Assembly: GCF_028416635.1 (NCBI RefSeq)
Contig: NZ_CP114013.1
Coordinates: forward strand, 4,464,001 to 4,528,000
Source: Baekduia alba
GTDB lineage: Bacteria > Actinomycetota > Thermoleophilia > Solirubrobacterales > Solirubrobacteraceae
Length of the DNA: 64,000 nucleotides
Direction of reading: 5' to 3'
The position numbers and the translations under genes are program-made. This document shows, one piece after another, positions 43,458-52,103 of the stretch. The first letter of the stretch is position 1, and each line of letters begins with the position of its first letter. Below the pieces are notes generated by a model. That model was not told the origin of the DNA, ran no database searches, and was given only the letters and a program-made list of their open reading frames with translations.

Positions 43458-43667
43458 AAATCGAACCGGCCCGCCTAGAGGAGGGCTCCTCAGCCGGACG
43501 AGCGCCACGGCCCCCAAAATCGAACCGGCCCGCCTAGAGGAGGGCTCCTCAGCCGGACGAGCGCCACGGCCCCCAAAATCGAACCGGCCCGCCTAGAGGA
43601 GGGCTCCTCAGCCGGACGAGCGCCAGGCCCCCCAAAATCGAACCGGCCCGCCTGAGGAGCGGGCCGG
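43458..43667 (+). repeat. 59-bp tandem repeat array of hairpins after GST gene
   Basis: Units start at 43458, 43517, 43576 and 43635, exactly 59 bp apart; the first begins at the base after the GST stop codon. Three units are full, the fourth is partial. Each full unit can fold: outer stem CCGGC/GCCGG enclosing GAGGAG/CTCCTC. The fourth instead has a perfect 9-bp terminator-like stem. Units are nearly identical (the third ends CAGGCCCC instead of CACGGCCC). There is no spacer pattern, so it is not CRISPR. Confidence 0.9.
43643..43667 (+). terminator. Terminator-like hairpin closing the 59-bp array
   Basis: CCGGCCCGC pairs perfectly with GCGGGCCGG across the loop CTGAGGA, followed by ATCGTGCTTCT. 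It ends the repeat array and probably stops transcription from the GST gene. Confidence 0.75.
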
Positions 43668-43988
43668 ATCGTGCTTCTGGGAGGAGGTGCACGTGCGAGT
43701 ACGTTCGCGAGAGCGATTCTCTGCCCGCTTCCTGAAGCCGCCCTAAAAGTTGACTTCAGATTGACCAAGAGCAGACGCTCCGGGCGGTCGGGCCCACAGG
43801 AGAGGGCCCAACCGCCCGTAAGGCGTGCAGGTGGACCCACCCCGGTCCGACCTGTACCACTCGCGCCGCCCCACCGTCCCACGGGAGAGCCGACGCAGAA
43901 CCCCGCTCCGTCCGTCCACTTCGCGGGGGCCGTTCCAGAAGCTCCCAACGCACGCCGCGCGCGGAACTTGCGCCTACCGCGAGCGCGC
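43668..43988. other. Intergenic region between GST repeat array and CorC gene
   Basis: No convincing gene is visible in these 321 bases. A strong hairpin lies at 43782-43817 (separate entry). TTGACT and TTGACC (about 43750-43765) resemble -35 boxes but no matching -10 is seen. The last 110 bases before the CorC stop look like degraded or non-coding sequence with no family match that I recognise. Confidence 0.5.
43782..43817. terminator. Long hairpin downstream of CorC gene
   Basis: GGGCGGT-C-GGGCCC pairs with GGGCCC-A-ACCGCCC: 13 pairs with one internal mismatch and an 8-base loop. It lies 172 bp downstream of the CorC-type gene (minus strand) and may end that transcript; with the plus-strand hairpins it makes this convergent gap strongly insulated. 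Confidence 0.6.
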
Positions 43989-45320
43989 TCAGGCGTTGCG
44001 TTGTTCGTCGCCGGACACCGCGCCCTGCTGAGCGCGGCGCTCGCGGATGCGGACGGCCTCGATGCGGTTCTCGCGCACCGACTCCACGCGGATCGAGTAG
44101 CCGTCGGCGGTGATCTGGTCGCCGCGCTTGGGCAACCGACCGAGCTCGGCGAAGACGAAGCCGCCGACCGAGTTGTAGGCGTCGGTGTCGATCGGCAGCT
44201 CGACGCCGTAGTCGAGCAGGTCGGTGACCGCGACGTGGCCCCGGACGAACCAGTCGCCGTTGGCCAGGCGCCGGATCTCGCCGCCCGCCGGGTCGGTCTC
44301 GTCGTCGATCTCGCCGACGACCTCCTCGATGATGTCCTCGACGGTGACGATGCCGACGACGCGGCCGTACTCGTCCACGACCACGGCCATCGACGAGCGC
44401 TGGCGCTGCAGGTCGGCGAGCAGGTCGTCCAGCGGCTTGGTCTCCGGGACGATCACGGCCTCGCGGACGAGCGGGCCGATCGACGCGTTCGGGCCCTCGG
44501 CCATCAGCGCCCGGGCCAGCGAGTTGGAGTGCACGATGCCGCGCACGCGGTCGCGGTTCTCGTCCTCGGTCACGACGAGCCGCGTGTGGCCGGAGGAGAT
44601 GCAGCGGCGCAGCGCGGTCTCGACGTCCTCGCTCACGTCGACGGTGACGACCGCCGGGATCGGCGTCATCACCTGGCGCGCCTCCTGCTCGTGCAGGTGG
44701 AAGACGCCGGTGAGCATGCCGGCCTCGCCCGGGTCGAGCTTGCCGCCGGCGCGCGCCTGGCCGATCAGGATCCGCAGCTCCTCGGGCGTCGCGCCCTCCT
44801 CGGACGCGGCCTCCGGGTCGACGCGCAGCAGCCGCAGGATCGCGTTGGACACCATGTTCAGCAGCGAGATGAACGGCTTCATCCCGGTGTCGAAAGCCTT
44901 CAGCGGCCGCGCCACGAGGATCGCGATCCGATCCGGGTGGATGATCGAGTAGATCTTCGGCACCTGCTCGCCGAGCACGACGTGCGTGCCCGTGACGATG
45001 ATGTACGCGATCGCGACCGAGATCCCGATCTTGACGTTGTGCGAGAAGCTGCCGAACAGCGGCTCGAAGATCGTCGCGATCGCCGGCTCGCCGAGGAAGC
45101 CGATACCCAGCGAGGCGAGCGTGATGCCGAACTGGCAGGCGCTCAGGTACTCGTTGAGGTCGTCGTGCAGCGCGAGCGCGCGGCGGGCGCCGGCGCTGCC
45201 CTCGTCGGCCTGGTCCTGCAGCGAGGAACGGCGTGAACGGACCAGCCCGAACTCCGCCGCGACGAAGAAGCCGTTGATGGCGATGAGCACCATCACCGCT
45301 AGGAGCAGGAGGGCGGTCAC
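43989..45320 (-). CDS. CorC/HlyC-family membrane protein (DUF21 + CBS pair)
   Basis: This 443-residue protein has a DUF21/CNNM membrane domain (about residues 1-190, segments such as [21 protein letters not shown] and [19 protein letters not shown]), a CBS pair (about 210-335: [37 protein letters not shown]) and a CorC_HlyC domain at the C-terminus (about 345-430). Relatives transport or sense magnesium or cobalt. The charged N-terminal loop follows the first segment. ATG 45320 starts within the first membrane helix, as usual for the family. Confidence 0.9.
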   Translation of the reverse strand: MTALLLLAVMVLIAINGFFVAAEFGLVRSRRSSLQDQADEGSAGARRALALHDDLNEYLSACQFGITLASLGIGFLGEPAIATIFEPLFGSFSHNVKIGISVAIAYIIVTGTHVVLGEQVPKIYSIIHPDRIAILVARPLKAFDTGMKPFISLLNMVSNAILRLLRVDPEAASEEGATPEELRILIGQARAGGKLDPGEAGMLTGVFHLHEQEARQVMTPIPAVVTVDVSEDVETALRRCISSGHTRLVVTEDENRDRVRGIVHSNSLARALMAEGPNASIGPLVREAVIVPETKPLDDLLADLQRQRSSMAVVVDEYGRVVGIVTVEDIIEEVVGEIDDETDPAGGEIRRLANGDWFVRGHVAVTDLLDYGVELPIDTDAYNSVGGFVFAELGRLPKRGDQITADGYSIRVESVRENRIEAVRIRERRAQQGAVSGDEQRNA

Positions 45321-45444
45321 GCGGTGAGGCCGGGTCCGAGCCCGGCGCTACTTCGAGAAGGGTCGTCGTTCATGGAGCGACGCGCAGAACGGTACCAGCG
45401 TCGCGGTGGTCCCACGACACGGGCACCGCCACGCGCCGCCGCGC

Positions 45445-45735
45445 CTAGCCGCCGGGCAGCGCGTCGATCGTGGCCGCGAGGTCGAAGTCGGCCCGCGTCA
45501 GGCCGCCCGCGCTGTGGTTGGTCACGCTCAGGCGGACCTTGTTCCAGCCGTGGATCAGGATGTCGGGATGGTGGTTGGCGGCCTCGGCCTCCTGCCCCAC
45601 CGCGTTGACCCAGGCCAGCGCGGCGGCGAAGTCGGCGAGCTCGCGCTCGCGGACGATCGCGTCGCCGTCGCGGGTCCAGCCGTCCAGATCGGCCAGCCGC
45701 GCGTCGATGTCGGGGTCCGTCAGCAGGTCTGCCAT
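45445..45735 (-). CDS. Pterin-4a-carbinolamine dehydratase
   Basis: This 96-residue protein matches the PCD/DCoH family in length and motif: the catalytic cluster EAANHHPDI with two adjacent histidines, and VRLSVTNHSAGGLTRADF near the C-terminus. It dehydrates 4a-hydroxytetrahydropterin during recycling of pterin cofactors. No aromatic amino-acid hydroxylase is in the window, so its role here is open. It is divergent from the BtuF-like gene with only 15 bp between starts. Confidence 0.92.
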   Translation of the reverse strand: MADLLTDPDIDARLADLDGWTRDGDAIVRERELADFAAALAWVNAVGQEAEAANHHPDILIHGWNKVRLSVTNHSAGGLTRADFDLAATIDALPGG

Positions 45736-45750
45736 ATCCTCGCCTCCAAG

Positions 45751-46641
45751 ATGCGGATCGTGAGCCTCGTGCCCCACGCTACCGAGCTGCTCTTCGCGCT
45801 CGGCCTCGGCGACAGCGTCGTCGGCGTCACCCACGAATGCGACTACCCGCCGGCGACGGCGGAGCTGCCGCGGATCACGCGCGACGTCCTGCCCGCCGGG
45901 CTGAGCGCCGCCGAGATCGACGCGGCGGTCCGCGAGCGCACCGAGAAGGGCGACGCGATCTACGCGCTGGACGAGGACCTGCTCGCCGACCTCGCGCCGG
46001 ACCTCATCGTCACCCAGGAGCTGTGCCCGGTGTGCGCGGTCTCCTACGACGAGGTCAAGGAAGTCGCGCAGAAGCTCGACCCGTGCCCTGAGGTCATCGC
46101 GCTGGACCCCAAGACGTTCGGCGAGACGATGGGCGACATCCGGACGCTGGCGCAGGCGACCGACAGCCGCGACGCCGCGCTGGACCTCGTCACCCGCCAG
46201 CGCGCTCGCGTCGACCGGGTCCGGCTCGCGGTCCGCGGCGCCAAGCGGCGCTCGGTCGTCGCGATCGAGTGGTTCGACCCGGTCTTCGTCGCCGGCCACT
46301 GGACGCCGCAGCTGATCGAGCTGGCCGGCGGCAGCGACCTGCTGGGCTTCGCCGGCGAGCACTCCGAGCAGCTGCCGTGGGAGGCGGTCGCGGCCGCCCA
46401 GCCCGACGTCGTGCTCTGCATCCCCTGCGGCTACGACGGCCCGCGCGCGCTCGCCGAGGCCGAGCAGTTCACGGAGGACCTGCGGCGCGTCGGCGCGGCG
46501 GAGACGATCGCGCTGGACGCCGCCGCCTACTTCTCGCGCCCCGGCCCGCGGCTGGTCGACGGGCTGGAGACGCTGGCCCACGCGCTGCACCCCGAGCGCG
46601 TGCCCGAGGCGCCGGGCCGGGTGCACCGCGTCATGTTGTAG
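45751..46641 (+). CDS. BtuF-like cobalamin/metal-chelate binding protein
   Basis: This 296-residue protein has the class III periplasmic-binding fold of helical-backbone metal receptors: MRIVSLVPHATELLFALGLGDSVVGVTHECDYP, then a long helix and VVLCIPCGYDG. No signal peptide or lipobox is visible (ATG 45751 opens strand 1 directly), and no BtuC/BtuD permease or ATPase gene is next to it. A cytoplasmic or non-classical role is therefore likely. Its stop codon lies in a palindrome shared with the convergent rhomboid stop. Confidence 0.87.
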   Translation: MRIVSLVPHATELLFALGLGDSVVGVTHECDYPPATAELPRITRDVLPAGLSAAEIDAAVRERTEKGDAIYALDEDLLADLAPDLIVTQELCPVCAVSYDEVKEVAQKLDPCPEVIALDPKTFGETMGDIRTLAQATDSRDAALDLVTRQRARVDRVRLAVRGAKRRSVVAIEWFDPVFVAGHWTPQLIELAGGSDLLGFAGEHSEQLPWEAVAAAQPDVVLCIPCGYDGPRALAEAEQFTEDLRRVGAAETIALDAAAYFSRPGPRLVDGLETLAHALHPERVPEAPGRVHRVML

Positions 46642-46651
46642 GCCCTACAAC
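46635..46651. terminator. Palindrome holding both convergent stop codons
   Basis: GTTGTAG-GCC-CTACAAC is a perfect 7-bp inverted repeat with a 3-base centre. Each arm contains the TTG TAG end of one gene (BtuF-like plus strand, rhomboid minus strand), so both transcripts would form the same small hairpin at their stop codon. It may be a minimal bidirectional signal or a chance outcome of identical ends. Confidence 0.4.
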
Positions 46652-47481
46652 TTGTAGTTGTGGATGTCGCCGCTGATGGCGATCGCGCCGAGCACGGCCG
46701 CCACGGCGATGACGCCGCAGGCGGCGTAGCCCAGCCACGGCTGCCGCATCCGGTCGGCCTGGTGGAACGCCAGGCCCGCCAGCGCGCCCGCGATCAGCCC
46801 TGCGATGTGCGCGCCGACCGCGATGTTGAACGACGGGATGAAGCCGATGACCAGGTTGATGAGGATCAGCCCGCCCAGCCCGCCGGCGAACGCGTCGTGG
46901 CCGCGGCGGAACTGCTCGACCGCGAGCACGGCCATGAGGCCGAAGACCGCGCCCGACGCGCCGACGATGACGGCGGTCGTCGTCTGCACCAGGCCGCCGA
47001 ACGAGCCGGCCAGCAGCGCCGTGAAGTAGACCGTCGCGAAGCGCGCCGACCCCATCACCGGCTCGAGCTGGCGGCCGAGGATCCACAGCAGGTACATGTT
47101 GAACCCGATGTGGAAGATGCCGGCGTGCAGGAACCCGCTGGTGACCAGGCGCCAGTAGTCGTGGCCGAAGTGGATCGTCGTGAAGCCCTGCAGCGCGAAG
47201 TGCTGGTAGATCCAGCCGGTGCCGGAGGACTGCACGCCGATCCCGCTGCCCGAGGCCAGGAACAGCACCACGCACGTGATGATGATCGTGGTCGTGACGA
47301 CCGGGTTGTCGGACCGCGCGCGGATCTGCGCGGCCGTGCGCACCTTGGTCTTCTGCTTGGCGCACTCCGGGCAGCGCATCCCGACCGACGTCGGCGTCAT
47401 GCAGTCCGGGCAGATCGGACGGCCGCAGTTCGAGCACGAGACGCCCGTCTCGCGATTGGGATGGCGGTAGCAGGTGGCCAT
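46645..47481 (-). CDS. Rhomboid intramembrane serine protease with N-terminal zinc finger
   Basis: This 278-residue protein has an N-terminal cysteine-rich zinc-binding segment (C4, then CSNCGRPICPDC and CPEC, residues 4-40). A rhomboid domain follows with about seven membrane segments: WRLVTSGFLHAGIFHIGFNMYLLWILG, the catalytic serine in GASGAVFG, and the histidine in VGAHIAGLIAGAL. It cleaves membrane proteins within the bilayer. ATG 47481 places the zinc finger in the cytoplasm. Confidence 0.93.
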   Translation of the reverse strand: MATCYRHPNRETGVSCSNCGRPICPDCMTPTSVGMRCPECAKQKTKVRTAAQIRARSDNPVVTTTIIITCVVLFLASGSGIGVQSSGTGWIYQHFALQGFTTIHFGHDYWRLVTSGFLHAGIFHIGFNMYLLWILGRQLEPVMGSARFATVYFTALLAGSFGGLVQTTTAVIVGASGAVFGLMAVLAVEQFRRGHDAFAGGLGGLILINLVIGFIPSFNIAVGAHIAGLIAGALAGLAFHQADRMRQPWLGYAACGVIAVAAVLGAIAISGDIHNYKL

Positions 47482-47520
47482 TGAGGCGCCGCACGCTACC
47501 AGCGGCGCATCAAGCCCCGC

Positions 47521-48249
47521 TCAGCTCAACTTCGCGCCGGCGACGACCTTGCCGGTCGGCGCCGGGCTGCCGCCCGGCGGCTCGTCGGAGACCAGCACCT
47601 GGTCGGTGCCCTTCAGCGACTCGGGGATGTCGATGCTGGCGCTGCCGTCCTCGGAGACGCTGAACAGCGCGTGCGTCGGACGCGGGCTGTCCTGGCCCGA
47701 GACGAGCCACACCTGGTAGACGCGACCGTCGGGCGGCGCCGGCATGTGCTCCAGCTTGAGCTGGCCGTGCTCGTCGTCGCGCACCGCCAGCGCGACCTGC
47801 GCGCCGCTGGGGCCGGTGCCGCGAATGGTGGTGGTCGACTCGCCGCCGCCGGTGGCCAGGACGCCGGCGACCACGCCGACGGCCAGGATCGCGCTGGCGA
47901 GCGCCGCGGCGGGCACGGGGCGCAGCCGGCCGAGCCAGCCGAAGCGCCCGACGCGCTCGCGCTTGGCGGGCGTCGGGACGCGGTCGGCCTCCGGCCCGGC
48001 GGCGCGCAGCAGCTCGGCCTCGGCGTTGACCACCGACATGATCCGGCTCTTGAGCTCCGGCGGCGGGAGGACCTGCGGCGCGGCCATCGGCAGGACGTCG
48101 GCGACGACCTGCAGCTCGGCGACCTCACGGCGGCAGTCGTCGCACGCCTCCAGGTGCGTGGCGAACGCGGCCGCGTCCGGCTCGGCCAGCGCGCCGAGGA
48201 CCCACGGCCCGACGTCGTCGCGGAACCGGCAGTCGTCGTGTCCGCTCAT
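47521..48249 (-). CDS. Anti-sigma factor, RskA-like with zinc motif
   Basis: This 242-residue membrane protein has an N-terminal zinc anti-sigma domain (H-x3-C-x2-C in HLEACDDCRRE, about residues 32-42), a basic linker, one membrane segment (AALASAILAVGVVAGVLA, about 120-138), and an extracytoplasmic anti-sigma-K (RskA) domain with YQVWLVSGQDSPRPTHALFSV. It should hold the upstream ECF sigma factor until its outer domain is cleaved. ATG 48249 overlaps the sigma stop by 4 bp, as in coupled sigma/anti-sigma pairs. Confidence 0.9.
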   Translation of the reverse strand: MSGHDDCRFRDDVGPWVLGALAEPDAAAFATHLEACDDCRREVAELQVVADVLPMAAPQVLPPPELKSRIMSVVNAEAELLRAAGPEADRVPTPAKRERVGRFGWLGRLRPVPAAALASAILAVGVVAGVLATGGGESTTTIRGTGPSGAQVALAVRDDEHGQLKLEHMPAPPDGRVYQVWLVSGQDSPRPTHALFSVSEDGSASIDIPESLKGTDQVLVSDEPPGGSPAPTGKVVAGAKLS

Positions 48250-48866
48250 GTCGGCACCTCCGAGAACTGGCCGAGTTGCCCGCGCAGCTTCTCGAGCCCG
48301 AGGCGGATGCGTCCCTTCACGGTGCCGATGGGCGTCTCCAACATGTTCGCGATCTCCGAATGGGAGAAGCCTCCAAAATAAGCGAGTTCGATGGCGCGCG
48401 ACTGCTCGGCCGGCAGCGTGGCGAGCGCCGTGCGCACCTCGTTGGCCTCTTCGCGGTGCGCGACCTGGACGTCGGTGCGCTCCTTGGCCTCGAAGCGCTC
48501 CTCGATGCCCTCGTCGCTCGCGCGGTGCGAGTCGTGCCGGATCCCGCGCCGCAGCGCGTCGATCGCGCGATGGTGGACGACGGCCAGGACCCAGGTCCGG
48601 ACGCTGCCGCGCGTGTGGTCGTAGCGGGCGCCGGAGCGCCAGAGCGCCAGGAACGCCTCCTGGACGACGTCCTCGGCCGCGCCGCGGCGGCCCATCATCC
48701 GGTAGGCCAGCGAGAACGCGGCGCTGGAGTGGCGCTCGTAGATCACCTCGAACGCCGCGGCGTCGCCCTGGCGGACGAGCTGCATGAGGTCCTCGTCGGC
48801 GAGCAGGGTCACGCTGCGCGCGTCCTGCGGCGGCGTCGACGGGCGTTGACGGTCGAAGCGTCCCAC
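48246..48866 (-). CDS. ECF sigma factor (SigK-type)
   Basis: This 206-residue sigma factor has region 2 (LMQLVRQGDAAAFEVIYERHSSAAFSLAYRMMG, then AEDVVQEAFLALWRS) and region 4 (LPAEQSRAIELAYFGGFSHSEIANMLETPIGTVKGRIRLGLEKLR). The RskA-like partner overlaps it downstream, giving the SigK/RskA arrangement. Its regulon cannot be read from the window. ATG 48866 starts MGRFDRQRPS; a later start near LMQLV is possible. Confidence 0.93.
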   Translation of the reverse strand: MGRFDRQRPSTPPQDARSVTLLADEDLMQLVRQGDAAAFEVIYERHSSAAFSLAYRMMGRRGAAEDVVQEAFLALWRSGARYDHTRGSVRTWVLAVVHHRAIDALRRGIRHDSHRASDEGIEERFEAKERTDVQVAHREEANEVRTALATLPAEQSRAIELAYFGGFSHSEIANMLETPIGTVKGRIRLGLEKLRGQLGQFSEVPT

Positions 48867-48937
48867 GGCGGGTACTTACGCGCAGGGCACCGGACCGGAT
48901 CAGCGCGCGACGCGCCAACTTGTGGACCCACGTCGCG

Positions 48938-49285
48938 CTAGCGATCCAGGATCTTGCGGGTCTCGTCGGCGACCGCGTGCAGCGTGCGCTCGGCGAGATC
49001 GATCGGGCCGGACGCCTTCGCGGCGCGCCGGCGGTGCTGCTGGCGCACGCGCAGCAGGACCAGCGCCGCGCCCGCGGTGGTGCCGATCGCGGCCGCGGCG
49101 ACCGGGCGCACCCAGTTGCGCGGGTCGCGCATCGTCGACAGCTCCCAGCTCTCGAGCTCGTCCTGGGCGAGCTCGGTCAGCTCGGTCAGCGTCGACTCCA
49201 GCCGCATGTTGAGGTCCGCCGGCGGGTCGACCGGCGTCAGGGCGCGCTTGAGCAGGTGCTCGAAGTCTCCGAAGGTCTCGCTCAT
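48938..49285 (-). CDS. Small single-pass membrane protein, possible anti-sigma factor
   Basis: This 115-residue protein has a helical, acidic N-terminal 50 residues (LTPVDPPADLNMRLESTLTELTELAQDELESW), one membrane segment (VAAAAIGTTAGAALVLLRV, about 61-80) and a basic tail. It has no zinc-binding cysteines. It starts 10 bp after the upstream ECF sigma gene, the position of an anti-sigma factor, which makes that role plausible but unproven. Confidence 0.65.
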   Translation of the reverse strand: MSETFGDFEHLLKRALTPVDPPADLNMRLESTLTELTELAQDELESWELSTMRDPRNWVRPVAAAAIGTTAGAALVLLRVRQQHRRRAAKASGPIDLAERTLHAVADETRKILDR

Positions 49286-49295
49286 CGCTGCGTGC

Positions 49296-49826
49296 TCACC
49301 CCGTTCCCTGTCGTGTGGCGACGATCTCTTCCAGCTGCTTGATGGCGCGGTGCAGCAGCACCTTGGTGGCGCCGTCGGTCTTGCCCATGGCGCGCGCGAT
49401 CTCGCGGTTGTCCATGCCCAGCGCGAAGCGCATGATCAGCGCCTCGCGGCGGTCGTCCGGCAGCTCCTTGACTCCCTCCAGGATGCGCGCCAGCTCGTCC
49501 CGACCCTCCACGAGGTCCTCCGTGGTGTGGGTCGTGCGCAGCGACTCGGAGTCCTCGATCGGCGTCTGCGGCTTGCGCGAGCGGTCGCGGTAGAGGTTCG
49601 CGGCGAGGTTGTGCGCGATCCGGATCAGCCACGGCCGCAGCGGTCGCCCGTCGGACTCGGCCACCGCGCGCTCGTAATGGCGATAGGCCTGGAGGAACGT
49701 CTGCTCCGTCAGGTCCTCGGCGTCGTGGTGGTTGCCTACCCGGTAGTAGGCATAGGAGTAGACGTCCTTGAGGTGTGCTCGGTAGAGCTCCGAGAAGTCC
49801 GCATCCAGCTGGGCCTTGTCCGGCAC
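49296..49826 (-). CDS. ECF sigma factor
   Basis: This 176-residue sigma factor has region 2 (FSELYRAHLKDVYSYAYYRVGNHHDAEDLTEQTFLQAYRH) and region 4 (LPDDRREALIMRFALGMDNREIARAMGKTDGATKVLLHRAIKQL). It differs clearly from the SigK-type factor 430 bp away. It starts a two-gene unit with the 115-residue membrane protein, 10 bp downstream. ATG 49826 gives the family start. Confidence 0.92.
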   Translation of the reverse strand: MPDKAQLDADFSELYRAHLKDVYSYAYYRVGNHHDAEDLTEQTFLQAYRHYERAVAESDGRPLRPWLIRIAHNLAANLYRDRSRKPQTPIEDSESLRTTHTTEDLVEGRDELARILEGVKELPDDRREALIMRFALGMDNREIARAMGKTDGATKVLLHRAIKQLEEIVATRQGTG

Positions 49827-49848
49827 GCACGGCAGCCTATCCCGCGGG

Positions 49849-51510
49849 TCACGCGGCCCGGACGAAACGCTTGCCCTTGGCCCGCGGCGGCGCGGTGATG
49901 GTGGCGGCCCAGTCGGTCGCGTCCGCGCGACCTTCGACGACCGCGGCGAGGCCGGAGACCGTGGGCGCGTCGACGCCGGCGGTGGTCAGCGCGTGGGCGA
50001 GCAGCGGCAGCGCGTCGAGCGACTCGGCGGCCTGGCCGAGCGCGGTCTCGATGTCGTCGGGATGGGTGCCGGAGGCGAGCAGCTCGCCGGCGCGGCGGTT
50101 GCGCGAGCCGGAGGCCAGGACGGTCGCGACGAGGTCGCCGGCGCCGGCGAGGCCCGCGAACGTCTCGGCGTGCGCGCCGGAGCGCCTGGCGTAGGCGTCG
50201 ATCTCGGCGAACACCCGGCCGGCGGCGGCGCCGACGGCGTTGGGGCCGGCGGGCGCGGCGGTGGCGGCGGCCAGCGCGGCGGCGTTCTTGGCGGCGCCCG
50301 CGAGCTCGACGCCGACGGTGTCGGCCGACGGCTCGGCGTAGAGGCCGGCCTTGGTCAGCAGGTCGCAGAGCTGGCGGCGGAAGCCGCGGTCGGCGGAGGC
50401 GACGACCAGCGCGGCGCCGTGGTCCAGCGCGTCGGCGGCGTGGGCCGGGCCGCCGAGCGCCGCCATCGCGCGGGCTTGCGTGCGCTGCGCCAGGAAGCGC
50501 GACGGGACCAAGCCGTGCGGCGCGACCAGGCCCTTGGCGGCGACCAGGAGGCCGGCGCGCTGCGGGATCTGCGCGCCGTGCGCGGCGACGACCTCGGGCA
50601 GCGCCCGGGCCGGGACGGCGAGCACGACGAGGTCGTGGCGGCCGAGCTCGAGGTCGGCGCAGCGGACGACGTTGACGGTGTCCGGCAGGACCTCGCCCGG
50701 GAGGTAGCGGTCGTTGACGCGGGCGGCGGCCAGCGTGTCGGCCTGCGCGCCGGTGCGGGTCCCGAGGTCGACCTCGACCCCGGCGCGCGCGAGCGCGACC
50801 GCGAGGCCCGTGCCCCACGAGCCGGCGCCGATGACGGCGGCGCGGCGGATCGGCGGCAGGCCGCCCAGCCACTCCCACTGGAGCATGACGCAGGGCCAGA
50901 TGCGCTCGGTGACCGCGCCGGCCAGCTCGGCCGACGGGTTGTCGACGCGCGGGAAGCGCAGCGGCGCGCCGGCGCGGATCGCGACCTTGTGCGGCCGGAT
51001 GCGCCAGCCGCGGCGGATGTTCTCGGTGCCGATGACCGCGACCGGGATGACCGGCGCGCCGGTCTCCAGCGCCAGGCGGCCGACGCCGCGCTTGGGCGTG
51101 CCGAGCGTGCCGGGGCGGATGCGCGTGCCCTCGGGGAAGATCAGGACGGAGTCGCCGCGCTCGAGGATCTGGCGGGCCGTGGACATCGCTTCGTGGTCGG
51201 CCGCGCCGCGGTCGATCGGGAACGCGCCGAGCGCGTTGAGGAACCACGCGGTGACCTTGTGCGCGAAGAGCTCCTTCTTCGCGACGTAGTACAGCGGCCG
51301 GCGCGACATGCACGCGATGACGAACGGGTCCAGGAACGAGCGGTGGTTGGCGGCGAGGATGACCGGGCCGTCGGTGGGGATGTGCTCCCGCCCGATCCGC
51401 GACATCCGGAAGTAGAGGTGGAAGAACGGCTGGAAGAGCGCGCGGACGATCCAGTAGACGAACGGGTTGACGCCCTCGGTGCGCGCGCGGGACAGGTGAC
51501 GGTTCTCCAT
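49849..51510 (-). CDS. PlsC-GpsA fusion: acylglycerophosphate acyltransferase + glycerol-3-phosphate dehydrogenase
   Basis: This 553-residue protein joins two lipid-synthesis enzymes in one frame with no break. Residues 1 to about 215 are a PlsC-type acyltransferase: H56-x4-D61 in NHRSFLD, FPEGTRIRPG, and a C-terminal PVIPVAVIG segment. From about residue 222 a GpsA domain follows: AAVIGAGSWGTGLAVALARAG (NAD-binding), VAAKGLV, the catalytic-lysine motif GAAKNAAAL, and GDLVATVLASGSRNRR. GpsA makes glycerol 3-phosphate; PlsC acylates lysophosphatidate, two steps later. The intervening PlsB/PlsY activity is not in the window. ATG 51510 was chosen. Confidence 0.92.
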   Translation of the reverse strand: MENRHLSRARTEGVNPFVYWIVRALFQPFFHLYFRMSRIGREHIPTDGPVILAANHRSFLDPFVIACMSRRPLYYVAKKELFAHKVTAWFLNALGAFPIDRGAADHEAMSTARQILERGDSVLIFPEGTRIRPGTLGTPKRGVGRLALETGAPVIPVAVIGTENIRRGWRIRPHKVAIRAGAPLRFPRVDNPSAELAGAVTERIWPCVMLQWEWLGGLPPIRRAAVIGAGSWGTGLAVALARAGVEVDLGTRTGAQADTLAAARVNDRYLPGEVLPDTVNVVRCADLELGRHDLVVLAVPARALPEVVAAHGAQIPQRAGLLVAAKGLVAPHGLVPSRFLAQRTQARAMAALGGPAHAADALDHGAALVVASADRGFRRQLCDLLTKAGLYAEPSADTVGVELAGAAKNAAALAAATAAPAGPNAVGAAAGRVFAEIDAYARRSGAHAETFAGLAGAGDLVATVLASGSRNRRAGELLASGTHPDDIETALGQAAESLDALPLLAHALTTAGVDAPTVSGLAAVVEGRADATDWAATITAPPRAKGKRFVRAA

Positions 51511-51557
51511 CGCATCTGACGTACACGCGCCAGGGGACCGCGGTTACAGTGCTGGGC

Positions 51558-52091
51558 ATGGCCATCGACCGTGCCCGCACCGCCCGTGGAGCCCTCGCCG
51601 GAGCGGTTGCCGCCGGCGTCTGGGCCGCGCAGCAACCCCTGGACATGAAGGTCTTCGGGGTCCGGTACGACGACACCGAGCTGCTCGGCAAGGCCGTGAC
51701 CCGCAGGCCCGCGTGGCGGGCCGTCGGCCTGGCGATGCACGTGGCCAACGGCGCGGTCTTCGGGGCGGTCTACGCGAACGTCGCGCGGCGCGTCCCGCTG
51801 CCCTCCTGGATGCGCGGCCCCGCCGCCGGGCTCGGCGAGCACGTGACGTCCTGGCCGCTGGTGATCGTCACCGACCGCGTGCACCCCGCCCGCGACGAGC
51901 TGCCGACCCTCGGCACCTCCGCCGCCGCCTTCGCCCAGGCGACCTGGCGCCACCTCCTCTTCGGCACGATCCTCGGCGAGCTCGAACGGCGGCTCAACGA
52001 CGAGCCCGACGACGACCTGCCCTCCTACGAGCACGTCGTGTCCACCAACGGCCACGGCAACATCGAGCACGCCATCACGGGCGCGGCCTAG
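51558..52091 (+). CDS. Hypothetical membrane-associated protein
   Basis: This 177-residue protein has three hydrophobic Gly/Ala-rich segments (ALAGAVAAGVWAAQQPLDMKVFG, VGLAMHVANGAVFGAVYANV, AAAFAQATWRHLLFGTILG), suggesting a small integral membrane protein. The C-terminal 30 residues are acidic and polar. I do not recognise a characterised family. It is divergent from the PlsC-GpsA fusion (47-bp gap) and precedes the tRNA gene on the same strand. Confidence 0.65.
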   Translation: MAIDRARTARGALAGAVAAGVWAAQQPLDMKVFGVRYDDTELLGKAVTRRPAWRAVGLAMHVANGAVFGAVYANVARRVPLPSWMRGPAAGLGEHVTSWPLVIVTDRVHPARDELPTLGTSAAAFAQATWRHLLFGTILGELERRLNDEPDDDLPSYEHVVSTNGHGNIEHAITGAA

Positions 52092-52103
52092 ACTCCGGCC
52101 GAC

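Noticed and set aside
43458-43667. CRISPR-like array
   Set aside because: Units are contiguous tandem copies with no variable spacers, and no cas genes are present.
44986-45327. Small plus-strand gene of 113 codons
   Set aside because: It lies wholly antisense to the well-supported CorC-type gene and has no recognisable family features.
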